From NCBI RefSeq assembly GCF_011300875.1, contig NZ_CP049862.1, forward strand, positions 1,798,001 through 1,862,000: DNA of 64,000 bases, in the 5' to 3' direction. The notes under the pieces are model-generated. The model searched no databases. It had not been told where the DNA came from and worked only from the letters and a program-made list of their open reading frames with translations. The translations under genes were made by a program, and so were the position numbers. Below, piece by piece: positions 56,410 through 64,000 of the stretch (position 1 is the stretch's first letter; every line of letters starts with the position of its first letter). Source of the DNA: Sanguibacter sp. HDW7. GTDB lineage: Bacteria > Actinomycetota > Actinomycetes > Actinomycetales > Cellulomonadaceae.

Positions 56410-57698
56410 CACCTGGGTCCTCGGCGCCGCGGGCGACCTTCGTGCCCGCGCTGCCGCCACGTGTGTCTCCGACCGCGGCAGTCGCCTCACTCGCGGGTCA
56501 CTCCGGCGACGTCGAGGCGTTCTTCGCCGAGCTCGCCGCCCGTGGCGGAGCGTTCGTCAGCGACGACCCACCCTCCGGCACCGCGACGGTGTGCGTCGCC
56601 CACCCCGTCATGCCTGCGGGCACGGAGGTCTTCGCGCTCGTCGACACTCTCACCCACGTGCACCGGGACCGGCTTGAGCACTTCCGGCTCGAGCCGCTGG
56701 CGGCGCACGGCGCCGAGGTGCTCGCCATCGCCCTCGTCCTGCCCCGTGCGCTGCGAGCGACGGTGAGCCTGCTCGTCGAGACGGGCCGCACTCCGTCGCT
56801 CGTCACGGACCGGAGCGCATGGCGCGCCGCCTACGAGCGCACCCGCGCGCTCGCAGGCACCACCGAGGTCGTCCGGGACGGCGCCGGCCGCGCCAACGTG
56901 CATGCGCTGCCTGGGGCTCCGCCGACCCCATGGCCCGCGCGCGAGGTCACCGGTGCGGTCCTCTCCCCCACCCGGGCGACCCGTCGCCCACGGGCGCCCG
57001 GCGTCCACGAGCACCGGTTCTTCTCGGAGGTGCTCGGCCTGCAGATGCGTGTCCGGGCCGTGGTCCCGCATCCCACGTTCGGCGAGGCGACGGCCGTCGT
57101 CGTCGTGCTCGACGGAGAGCGGTGGACCCTCGACTACCCCATCCTCGACGGGCTCGCGCACCTCCACGAGGACGGTGCGTGCGGGCCGACGCTCGCGCTG
57201 CACGTCGCTCCCGAGGACCCTGGCCGCCGCGCGGAGCTCCTCGGGATGAACGCTGGCCTGCCGAGGTTCCTCGTCGACGAGCTGCTTCCCTGGGGCGCCT
57301 CCCTCACGACAACTCCCACGGACCCGGCACGGCGCGCGATCGCGGGCGTCTCGCTCGGCGGGCTCGCCGCAGCGGACGTCGTGCGCCGCGCCCCCGACGC
57401 CTTCGGCAACGCGATCGTCCAGTCGGGGTCGTTCTGGTGGCCCGGGGCCGACGGCACCGAGGGCGAGCAGCTGCGTCTGTGGCACGCGGAGGGTCCGGCG
57501 CTCGCTGGACGCGTCCGGATCTTCCACGAGGTCGGTGCCCTCGAGGGACTCCTTCTCGCCGACAATCTGGCCTTCCGCGACGTCGCGGCGGCATCCGGCG
57601 TCCAGATCGTCTCGCGGGAGGTGACCGGTGGCCACGACCACGCAATCTGGCGCGTCGGTCTGCTCGACGGCATAGCGCACCTCTTCCCGTCCGTCTGA
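56406..57698 (+). CDS. Enterochelin esterase-like iron-siderophore hydrolase
   Basis: A 430-residue Fes-type alpha/beta hydrolase. An N-terminal domain of about 170 residues resembles the enterochelin-esterase N-domain (FRLEPLAAHGAEVLAIALVLPRAL). The catalytic part starts near residue 200 (HEHRFFSEVLGLQMRVRAVVPH). The nucleophile elbow is AGVSLGGLAAA near residue 320 and the catalytic His is in VTGGHDHAIWRVG near 408. It would cleave an imported catecholate trilactone to release iron in the cytosol. It is divergent from the uptake operon and shares its iron boxes. Confidence 0.87.
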   Translation: MTPGSSAPRATFVPALPPRVSPTAAVASLAGHSGDVEAFFAELAARGGAFVSDDPPSGTATVCVAHPVMPAGTEVFALVDTLTHVHRDRLEHFRLEPLAAHGAEVLAIALVLPRALRATVSLLVETGRTPSLVTDRSAWRAAYERTRALAGTTEVVRDGAGRANVHALPGAPPTPWPAREVTGAVLSPTRATRRPRAPGVHEHRFFSEVLGLQMRVRAVVPHPTFGEATAVVVVLDGERWTLDYPILDGLAHLHEDGACGPTLALHVAPEDPGRRAELLGMNAGLPRFLVDELLPWGASLTTTPTDPARRAIAGVSLGGLAAADVVRRAPDAFGNAIVQSGSFWWPGADGTEGEQLRLWHAEGPALAGRVRIFHEVGALEGLLLADNLAFRDVAAASGVQIVSREVTGGHDHAIWRVGLLDGIAHLFPSV

Positions 57699-57780
57699 CC
57701 TGCCGCCAACCGGCGTCCCGAGGAGTCCTGATCTGAGCCAGCCATCGTGGATCACGCTGAGGCGACGACGCCTCGACACC

Positions 57781-58311
57781 TCATGCCGACGGTCGCCGCA
57801 CCCGGTAGCGGCCGCACATGAAGTCGCCGTTGCGCGCGACGTCGATGAGCTGGAGGTCGAGCCAACCCGTGAAAAGCGGATGGCCGGCCCCGATCATCAC
57901 GGGCGCAAACTGGACCCAGATCTCGTCGAGCAGCCCGGCCTCGGCGAACTGGTGCGCCACCCCTCCGCCGCCCATGACCCACAGCGTCCTGCCGTCAGCG
58001 GCCGCGGTCATCTCAGCGTGCACGTCGCGCACGTCGGCCTGCGTGAGACGGATGTCGGCGCCGTCCGGGATCGGCAGGTCCCGGTGCGTGAGCACCCACG
58101 CAGGCTGCTCGTACGGCCAGGGCTCGCCGCGATCCAGCATCCACTCGTAGGTCGAGGCGCCCATGACGAGCGCCCCGACACCGTCGGCGAACGTCGCGTG
58201 CGGCATGGGCGCTGCCCAGTCGAAGTCGCAGGCGAACAACCAGTCGAGCGAGTGCTCCGGCGTCGCGAGGAAGCCGTCGAGCGTCGCGGCGGTGTAGTAG
58301 CAGGTGGTCAT
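57781..58311 (-). CDS. Dihydrofolate reductase-like (RibD C-terminal) protein
   Basis: A 176-residue protein of the RibD_C/DHFR-like family. It starts CYYTAATLDGFLATPEHSLDWL, has a central VGALVMGASTYEWMLDRG near residue 45, and a NADPH-type loop TLWVMGGGGVAHQFAEAGLLDE near 110. The C-terminus PVMIGAGHPLFTG is typical. Homologues are small stand-alone reductases of unknown substrate, often annotated as dihydrofolate reductase family; a role in folate synthesis is not implied. It converges on the esterase gene with no clear terminator between them. Confidence 0.85.
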   Translation of the reverse strand: MTTCYYTAATLDGFLATPEHSLDWLFACDFDWAAPMPHATFADGVGALVMGASTYEWMLDRGEPWPYEQPAWVLTHRDLPIPDGADIRLTQADVRDVHAEMTAAADGRTLWVMGGGGVAHQFAEAGLLDEIWVQFAPVMIGAGHPLFTGWLDLQLIDVARNGDFMCGRYRVRRPSA

Positions 58312-58396
58312 CGGGGCTCCTCACGCACGGGTGCGGCCACGGGGTCGTGGGTCCAGGACACCCAGATTCTCACGCTGGCACTGGCCGGGCCGTGGC

Positions 58397-59059
58397 TCAG
58401 GCGCCGGCGCGCCCCGCGGACGACGCGAAGCCGAGCCACGTGTGCCGGTTCCCCCACCAGCACCAGCCGACCTTCGGCGCACCCTTGCGCTCCCGTCCGT
58501 CGCGCCCCGTGCCGGACGAGATCCACAGTGCTGGCGTGCGCGCGTCCGGCGTCCCGTTCGGCTTGATCTTGCGCGAGCCGATCGTCATGAAGCAGGCGTT
58601 CGCCTCGACGACCCCCGGCGCCTGGAGCGCCCAGTGGATCCCTTCGACGAGCGTCAGGGGCGTCCGACTCGCCGCGACGAGGGCCGGCAGTGCCTCCTCG
58701 GGCGACCAGTTCCGCATCTCGTCGCCCCGTTCGGGCGCGAGGACGGCGTAGACGTCGGCATCCGGCAGCTCAGCCTGGGCGGTGGGACTGAACTCGTCGA
58801 CGTCGGTCATGTCGACGACGACGAAGCCCTCGCGCGTCTCCCCCGCCACCCCCGCCCGGCCGGGCGCGGGCAGGTGCAGGCGCGGGGCGAGAGCCGATGC
58901 GGGGAGGACTCGCTCGTGCAGGACGAGGAGCGAGCCGGCCGGCGCGGTGAGCTCGAGCTGCGCCGCGCGCGCCCGGAGACTGTCCGCATCTGCGACGAGA
59001 CTGAGGTCGACGAGCCGTTCGGCCTGGGCCGTGAGGGACGGAAGAGCGGACTGGTGCAC
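58397..59059 (-). CDS. DUF5701 family protein
   Basis: A 220-residue cytosolic protein that I recognise as DUF5701. Typical segments are GFVVVDMTDVDEFSPTAQAELPDADVY near residue 90, EALPALVAASRTPLTLVEGIHWALQ near 135, and the Trp-rich ending KVGWCWWGNRHTWLGFASS. No function is known. The GTG at 59059 is chosen because AGGAGG lies four bases upstream; an ATG at 59128 would overlap the neighbouring helicase gene end. It lies 65 bases after that gene, on the same strand. Confidence 0.78.
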   Translation of the reverse strand: MHQSALPSLTAQAERLVDLSLVADADSLRARAAQLELTAPAGSLLVLHERVLPASALAPRLHLPAPGRAGVAGETREGFVVVDMTDVDEFSPTAQAELPDADVYAVLAPERGDEMRNWSPEEALPALVAASRTPLTLVEGIHWALQAPGVVEANACFMTIGSRKIKPNGTPDARTPALWISSGTGRDGRERKGAPKVGWCWWGNRHTWLGFASSAGRAGA

Positions 59060-59124
59060 GGGGCCTCCTGGTTGGCGTCGGCCCCGTGCAACGTCGGGCA
59101 CCGGCGCCGCATTCCCGCCGGGCG

Positions 59125-61029
59125 TCACCCGCGCGGATTGACCATCCCCCGCAACATCTCCCGAGTCTCCCGGTCGGCCGAGTACAGGAGCGTGCCCTCC
59201 ATGCCGCGCGTGAGCAGCACCTTGTAGACGTTGCGCACGAGCCGATCGAACTCCTCGTCGGGCACGCGGGCCCGGGAGCGGAAGTCAGGGTCGCGGTTCT
59301 GCTCGCGCCGCGCGACGAAGCGGTCGGTGCGCCAGACGAGGTCGGGGCCGAGGATCACGCCGTTCCACGCGTACTCGAAACCCTGCGCGGTGTAGACGCA
59401 GCCGACCTGCTCGAAGCCGCCGTCGACCGTCGCCCACAGCGCCGAGGGCGGCGCGTCACCGACCGCACGGTCGCCCTTGACGTTCCAGGGGCGCGCCCAG
59501 TCGTCGATCTCGACGTCGGGTACGAGCCCGACGCCGTCGACGGGGTTGCTCCACGGCCAGCAGTAGCCGGCCGTCATGCGCGCGCCCTTCCCGAGGGCGA
59601 GCTGCGCGCGCAGTCGGTGCTCCATCTCGCGGGGCGAGTCGACGACGTCGACGCGGAAGGTGGCCTCGTCGCGCCACGGCACGGGCCCGCCGGGGGCGAG
59701 CCCGAGCAGCCGTCGCACCCACTGGATGTACGCCTCGGAGCCGCCGGCACGGAACTCCGCGTCGAGGTCGACCTGCGCGACGTCGAACCCGCGCCGCGCG
59801 GCAGCAGCACGGATGTCCGCGACGGCACCCTGCTCCCCGGGCCGCACCACCTGGTGCTCGTCGAGCAGGAACACGGGCACCCGCGCGGCGTCGAGCAGCT
59901 CGTCGACCTGCAGCCGCGCGTCGTGCCGGATCGCCTTCGACGTGTAGCGGTTGACCGACGTCTCACGGATGCGGTGCGCCTCGTCGCAGACGAGCACGTC
60001 GAGGCCGTTGCGGTCGGCCTCCATGAAGCTGTTGAAGTACTTGAACAGCGTCTGGACGCGCGGCGAGCGATGCCCCGCGACCTTGCGGAGCGTCTGCGTG
60101 AACGAGCGTGAACCCGTCGCGTGGACGACGGACCGTCCCTGCCGCGCGAGCTCGCCGAGCAGGGCGAGCGCGATGACGGACTTGCCCGAGCCGGGCCCAC
60201 CCGTGATGACGACGGCCGACTTGGTGTCGCCGCGACGGGACCGCTCGACGGCGCGCAGCACGAGGTCGAACGCGACGCGCTGCTCGTCGAGCAGGACGAA
60301 CTGCTCGCGCTCGCGCACCTCGTCGGCGGCGAGGGCGAGCAGCTGCTTCGACGGCGCGACGGGCGACCGCGCGAACAGGTCCGCGGCGCCGATCCCCGGC
60401 TCGGGTGCGAAGAGGGCGCGCAGGTGCGCGACGAGGTCGCCGCGCGCGTCTCCAGTGAAGAGCGGATGCGTCCGCGTGCTCGTGTGGGAGAGCAGCGTGT
60501 GGACGGACGACGCCGTCGCGTTGTGCAGGTACGCGAGGCCGCCGATGCTCGCACCCGCCGAATTCGTCTCGCCGAGGACGGCGACGAAGTCCTTGAGGTA
60601 GTCGACGTAGCCGGCGACCTGCACCGACGGATGCAGCGACTGCCGGTACGCGGTCCCGGGGACCGCGACGAGGTTCTCCGCATCGTCGAGCTGCTCGGCG
60701 GCACCCCACTGCTTGAGCTCGACGACGAGATAGCGCGGGTTGCCCGTCCGAGCGTCGACGCCCGCGAGCACGACGTCGGCCCGCTTGGAGGTGAGCGGAA
60801 GCCGCTGCTCGACGAGCATCTCGATCCCGCCGAGTCCCGCGTCACCCAGGTCCCGCGCGAGCTGCGGGAGCGAGTTCCGCCACGACCGCGCCTCGCCGAC
60901 GCTTCCCGCGCCGATGCCCTGGGATCGGAGGTACTCGGACAGGACCCGCTCCAGCTCGGAGGTGCCGGACGACGACATCTCGATGATCTGGGACGCCGTC
61001 AGACGGACGGACGACAACGACATGGACAC
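59125..61029 (-). CDS. Nuclease-helicase fusion of the DUF2075 type
   Basis: A 634-residue protein. The N-terminal about 200 residues have a restriction-endonuclease-like core: [27 protein letters not shown] near residue 85 carries the D-x(n)-ExK pattern. A superfamily 1-like ATPase follows from about 275: Walker A GGPGSGKSVIA, Walker B VLVCDEAHRIRE, FLLDEHQVVRPGEQG (motif III-like), and YTAQGFEYAWNGVI plus RNVYKVLLTRGMEGTLLY as the later helicase motifs. This is the DUF2075/Schlafen-like helicase group. Some nuclease-helicase proteins of this type defend against phage (Nhi in staphylococci), so defence is possible but not shown. Start is GTG 61029 or ATG 61023. Confidence 0.8.
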   Translation of the reverse strand: MSMSLSSVRLTASQIIEMSSSGTSELERVLSEYLRSQGIGAGSVGEARSWRNSLPQLARDLGDAGLGGIEMLVEQRLPLTSKRADVVLAGVDARTGNPRYLVVELKQWGAAEQLDDAENLVAVPGTAYRQSLHPSVQVAGYVDYLKDFVAVLGETNSAGASIGGLAYLHNATASSVHTLLSHTSTRTHPLFTGDARGDLVAHLRALFAPEPGIGAADLFARSPVAPSKQLLALAADEVREREQFVLLDEQRVAFDLVLRAVERSRRGDTKSAVVITGGPGSGKSVIALALLGELARQGRSVVHATGSRSFTQTLRKVAGHRSPRVQTLFKYFNSFMEADRNGLDVLVCDEAHRIRETSVNRYTSKAIRHDARLQVDELLDAARVPVFLLDEHQVVRPGEQGAVADIRAAAARRGFDVAQVDLDAEFRAGGSEAYIQWVRRLLGLAPGGPVPWRDEATFRVDVVDSPREMEHRLRAQLALGKGARMTAGYCWPWSNPVDGVGLVPDVEIDDWARPWNVKGDRAVGDAPPSALWATVDGGFEQVGCVYTAQGFEYAWNGVILGPDLVWRTDRFVARREQNRDPDFRSRARVPDEEFDRLVRNVYKVLLTRGMEGTLLYSADRETREMLRGMVNPRG

Positions 61030-61240
61030 ACCCCGGGCAGCACGAAGTCTCGTGCGGTGGGGACATGTCCCGGGGGAAGTCCGTCGGTACCGCTGGTACG
61101 CCCGTCACGGTAGCAATCCGGACGGCCGTGACGAGGGACGACACGGCGCGGTCGCTTGCCGGGACGACACCTGGCGGGCCTACCTCAGAAGTCATCGACC
61201 ACGTTGACCTGGGTCGATATCTCCTGCCACCGTCTCGCCC

Positions 61241-61753
61241 ATGGTGCTGGAGTTCTTCCTCACGACCGAGGACCACGTCGCGTTCAACGAGCACGTCGCG
61301 CGGACGTCGCCTGTGCTCCGGAAGCAGCGGGCGACCGCCCGCATCGTCGGCGCTGTCCTCTGCGGCGCCACGAGCCTCGGCATCGCCTGGGCGTTCGAGC
61401 GGTCGTTGCCCGTCGCTCTCGTCACTGGCCTTCTCACGGCCGTCGTGATGTGGTTCCTGCTCCCGCGGATCCTCTGGCGCTCCTTGCTCCGCAGCATCCG
61501 CAAGATGGTCGCCAAGGGCCTCGTCGGTCCGGTCGGTGAAGTCCGTGTGACGCTCGCCGAGGACGGGCTGACCGTGCAGATCAGCGGCATGACGTCGTCA
61601 CTCCCGTGGGCCAGCATCGAAGGTGTGGCGGAGACCGAGGACCACTACTTCGTCTTCGCCTCGCCCGTGGCGGCGATCGTCGTCCCCCGACGGGTCCCGG
61701 GCGCGGCCGAGCTCATCGACGCGGTGCGTGCGGCATCGGTCCGTCTGCGGTGA
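61241..61753 (+). CDS. YcxB-like membrane protein
   Basis: A 170-residue protein with a short N-terminal soluble part (LEFFLTTEDHVAFNEHV), two adjacent membrane helices (about residues 34-52 and 58-78), and a C-terminal beta-rich domain (VRVTLAEDGLTVQISGMTSSLPWASIEGV, HYFVFASPVAAIVVPRR). The plan matches the YcxB family, of unknown function. Its last 41 bases overlap the 3' end of the convergent ECF transporter gene. The 211-base spacer upstream (61030-61240) shows no gene; GATATC near 61215 may be part of a promoter. Confidence 0.75.
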   Translation: MVLEFFLTTEDHVAFNEHVARTSPVLRKQRATARIVGAVLCGATSLGIAWAFERSLPVALVTGLLTAVVMWFLLPRILWRSLLRSIRKMVAKGLVGPVGEVRVTLAEDGLTVQISGMTSSLPWASIEGVAETEDHYFVFASPVAAIVVPRRVPGAAELIDAVRAASVRLR

Positions 61754-62522
61754 GCGCGGCCCCGACCCGCGCCCGCCCCAGCACCCCGAGCACGGCCCGT
61801 CCGAGCACGAGCACCCCGGCCGCGGTGACGACGGCGCGCACGGTGTCGACGGTGAGCGTCGACGTCGCGAGCGTGTAGGCGAGGAAGCGCGGCACGTTTT
61901 CGCCGAGCCCGCCGCCGGGCACGTAGGAGAGCTGTGTGCCGTCGCCGAGCGCGAACGGCCAGAACCAGAGGTTGGTGACGAGCCCGTAGAGGTACGCGGC
62001 GACGACGCCGTAGGCGGCGAGGACGACGACGGCGCGCCGGCCCGGCCGCGCCTCGTCGCGTGGCAGGACGACGCGTCCGACGAGTCCAGCCCCCGCCCCG
62101 ACCCAGGCCGCGGCGAACGCCTGGAACGGCAGCCACGGTCCGACGCCTGCGGTGAGCAGCGCGGAGACGAGCATGGCGAGCGCGCCGAGCGTGAAGCCGA
62201 GGCGCGGTCCGAGGGCGGCACCGGCGAGGACGAGCAGGAAGAACATGGGCTCGATACCGCCGACGCCCGTGCCGAGCAGGCGCAGCGCGGCGACGAGCGC
62301 GGCGAGCACGCCGACGAGCGCGAGCGCGCGCGGGTCGGGCCTCTCGCGGGTCACGGCGACGAGCGCGGTCGCGAGGACGAGCGGCAGCAGGATGACGAGC
62401 AGCCATGGCGCGGACTGCCCGTCGGCGCGCGGCGAGACGGACGCGACGAGCGGCCAGCCGAGCATCGCTACCCCGAGCAGGCTCGTCAGGGCGACGAGCA
62501 CGCGCGACGCGACGGTGCTCAT
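61713..62522 (-). CDS. ECF transporter S component
   Basis: A 269-residue membrane protein with six to seven hydrophobic segments. ALRLLGTGVGGIEPMFFLLVLAGAALGPRLGF near residues 78-110 and LTAGVGPWLPFQAFAAAWVGAGAGLVG are typical of S components of energy-coupling-factor vitamin transporters in actinobacteria. The substrate cannot be assigned; a metal or B vitamin is expected from the class. The ATG overlaps the stop of the ATPase gene (ATGA), so the two are made together. Confidence 0.82.
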   Translation of the reverse strand: MSTVASRVLVALTSLLGVAMLGWPLVASVSPRADGQSAPWLLVILLPLVLATALVAVTRERPDPRALALVGVLAALVAALRLLGTGVGGIEPMFFLLVLAGAALGPRLGFTLGALAMLVSALLTAGVGPWLPFQAFAAAWVGAGAGLVGRVVLPRDEARPGRRAVVVLAAYGVVAAYLYGLVTNLWFWPFALGDGTQLSYVPGGGLGENVPRFLAYTLATSTLTVDTVRAVVTAAGVLVLGRAVLGVLGRARVGAALTADGPMPHAPRR

Positions 62523-64000
62523 CGGGGCGGTCCGTCGGAGGCGCCCGGGCCGGGAGCGACGACGGCTGGCACGTCCGGGGTGTCCGGTCCGACGGGTACA
62601 GAACCCGGCGTACAGGCGGGCCCGCGCACGAGGTCGGCGACGGTGAGCGCGGCGAGCGGCCGCACGACGCGCGCAACCTGCGGCGCGGCTCCGACGGACC
62701 CCGTGAGCACCGCGCGCGCGGCCCCGTCGGTGACGACCTCGCCGTCGGCGAGGACGATCACCCTGTCGGCGGCCTCGGCGGCGGTCTCGACGTCGTGCGT
62801 CGCGAGGACGACGGTCGCGCCTGCGGCGGCGCGCTCGCGGAGCGCGGCGACGAGCGCGTGGCGCGCGGGCGTGTCGAGGCCGCGTGTGGGCTCGTCGAGC
62901 AGGACGACGCCCGCCCCGGCGGCGAGCTGGATCGCGAGGACGAGCGCGAGCCGCTCCCCCTCGGACAGGTCGCGCGGGTGGGTCGCGCCGTCGATGCCGG
63001 GGACGAGCCCGTCGAGCAGCGCGCGCGTCGTGCCGGGGGCCGCGTCGGCGTCGGCGTCGCCTCCCTCGCACTCGGAGGCGACGGTCGGCGCGAAGAGCAG
63101 CGCCCCGACCTCCTGGGGCACGAGCGCGACGACGCGTCGGGCGTCGGGCGCGGCGAGCTTTGCGGGATCGACGCCCGCGACGTCGAGGCGAGCGCGGTGC
63201 GGCAGCGCACCGGCGAGCGCGCGCAGCAGCGACGACTTGCCCGCGCCGTTGCGTCCCATGAGGACGGTGACCTCGCCCGCGTGGAGCTCGAGGTCGAGCC
63301 CGTGGACGACGGTGCGGGTGCCTCGTCGCACCTCGAGGCCGCGCGTGCGGACGCGCGCCTCGGTGGGCGCTGGATCCGCGGCGTTCCCGTGGCCGCTGGG
63401 AGCGTCGACCCGCAGCCCGACGACGCCCGGCGCTGCGACGTACCTCCGCCGCGCCTCCCGCACGTCCCGAGGTACGTCGTCCCAGCCGACAAGGTCGGCG
63501 AGCCGTACGAGCGGCGGCGCCTGCGGCGTCGCCCGCAGCACGTCGTTCCCGCCGGCGCGCAGGCTCCCGTCGCCGGGCAGGTGCCACACGCGGTCGACCA
63601 CGCCCGTGAGGCGTTCGAGCCGGTGCTCGGCGACGACGACGGTGAGGCCGACGTCGTGCGCGAGGCGGCGCAGCGCGCCGACGACGTCGTCGGCTGCGAC
63701 CGGGTCGAGCGCGGACGTCGGCTCGTCGAGCAGGAGCACGGAGGGCTCCGAGACGAGGACCGCACCGAGGGCGACGCGCTGCGCCTGCCCGAGCGAGAGC
63801 GTGTCGAGGCGGCGCTCGCGCAGCTCGGCGATGCCGAGGAGGTCGAGCGTGTCCTCGACGCGCCGCCTCATCGCCGCCGGGGCGACGCCCTGCTGCTCGA
63901 GGCCGAACGCGAGCTCGGTCTCGACGTGGGCGGTGACGAAGCCACGGGTCGGGTCCTGCCCGACGTATCCGGTGAGGTGCGCGCGGTCGCGCGCGGGCAC
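62519..64000 (-). CDS. ECF transporter ATPase with two fused ABC domains (5' end outside window)
   Basis: At least 493 residues, continuing past the right edge. The first ABC domain lacks its Walker A here because it is cut off, but shows the Q-loop GYVGQDP, the signature LSLGQAQR (Leu where LSGGQ has Gly) and Walker B VLLLDEPTSALD. The second domain is complete: Walker A GRNGAGKSSLL, signature LSEGERLAL, Walker B VVLLDEPTRGLD. It is a fusion of the two EcfA ATPases that power vitamin uptake at the inner membrane. An EcfT gene is expected beyond the window or elsewhere. Confidence 0.87.
   Translation of the reverse strand: MPARDRAHLTGYVGQDPTRGFVTAHVETELAFGLEQQGVAPAAMRRRVEDTLDLLGIAELRERRLDTLSLGQAQRVALGAVLVSEPSVLLLDEPTSALDPVAADDVVGALRRLAHDVGLTVVVAEHRLERLTGVVDRVWHLPGDGSLRAGGNDVLRATPQAPPLVRLADLVGWDDVPRDVREARRRYVAAPGVVGLRVDAPSGHGNAADPAPTEARVRTRGLEVRRGTRTVVHGLDLELHAGEVTVLMGRNGAGKSSLLRALAGALPHRARLDVAGVDPAKLAAPDARRVVALVPQEVGALLFAPTVASECEGGDADADAAPGTTRALLDGLVPGIDGATHPRDLSEGERLALVLAIQLAAGAGVVLLDEPTRGLDTPARHALVAALRERAAAGATVVLATHDVETAAEAADRVIVLADGEVVTDGAARAVLTGSVGAAPQVARVVRPLAALTVADLVRGPACTPGSVPVGPDTPDVPAVVAPGPGASDGPPR

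Noticed and set aside
57760-57775. A terminator after the esterase gene (GAGGCG-ACGA-CGCCTC)
   Set aside because: The 6-bp stem is no stronger than chance at this GC content.

Overview
The window is very GC-rich, almost free of A/T-rich spacers, and densely coding on both strands. It looks like the chromosome of an actinobacterium of the order Micrococcales, with Cellulomonas, Sanguibacter or Oerskovia-like relatives as my best guess. The reasons are the actinobacteria-specific families (DUF3000, DUF3159, DUF3710, DUF3093, DUF4193, SepH, GuaB1, SseC/DUF1416), a facultatively anaerobic pyruvate formate-lyase cluster, and the many TAnnnT boxes placed 6-7 bases before a start codon, typical of leaderless actinobacterial mRNAs. 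I see no tRNA, rRNA, insertion sequence, prophage or CRISPR array.

Layout. 1-9316: gnd (cut by the left edge), DUF3000, RNase D, a FemAB-type transferase, a fadA-fadB beta-oxidation pair behind a palindromic operator, and an sseA-sseC sulfurtransferase pair. 9562-12928: an anaerobic pyruvate formate-lyase operon in which the glycyl-radical domain is a separate 82-residue protein. 13198-23151: dxs, a Pit phosphate transporter with its small partner and a PHO-box-like repeat, guaB1, a methyltransferase, a Nudix hydrolase, a phosphotransferase, DUF1801 and a lipoprotein serpin. 23286-36515: a conserved actinobacterial block (acnA, TRAM methyltransferase, APC permease, two TrkA proteins, DUF3159, OB-fold, DUF3710, dut, DUF3093, DUF4193, suhB, TRIC-family channel). 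From memory its order resembles the Rv2680-Rv2701 neighbourhood of Mycobacterium tuberculosis. 36631-49247: sepH, a phosphodiesterase, DUF5998, a GNAT/acyl-CoA synthetase fusion, parC, DUF488 and metH.

49305-64000 is more accessory. It holds a secreted PKD/DUF6318 pair, a divergent phosphotransferase, and a catecholate-type siderophore uptake operon (permease, permease, ATPase, lipoprotein) divergent from an enterochelin-esterase-like gene, with two DtxR/IdeR-like iron boxes between them. It continues with a RibD-type reductase, DUF5701, a nuclease-helicase of the DUF2075 type, a YcxB protein and an ECF vitamin transporter cut by the right edge.

The most interesting signals are the naturally split pyruvate formate-lyase, a pair of hairpins with compensating base changes after fadB and parC, several clean operator-like palindromes (acnA, fadA, pfl), and tandem duplications of gene 3' ends after sepH and at DUF3159. 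Gene starts were chosen from ribosome binding sites, 4-base stop/start overlaps, or -10 boxes for leaderless genes. All functional calls rest on motif and family recognition by eye; no database search was run.
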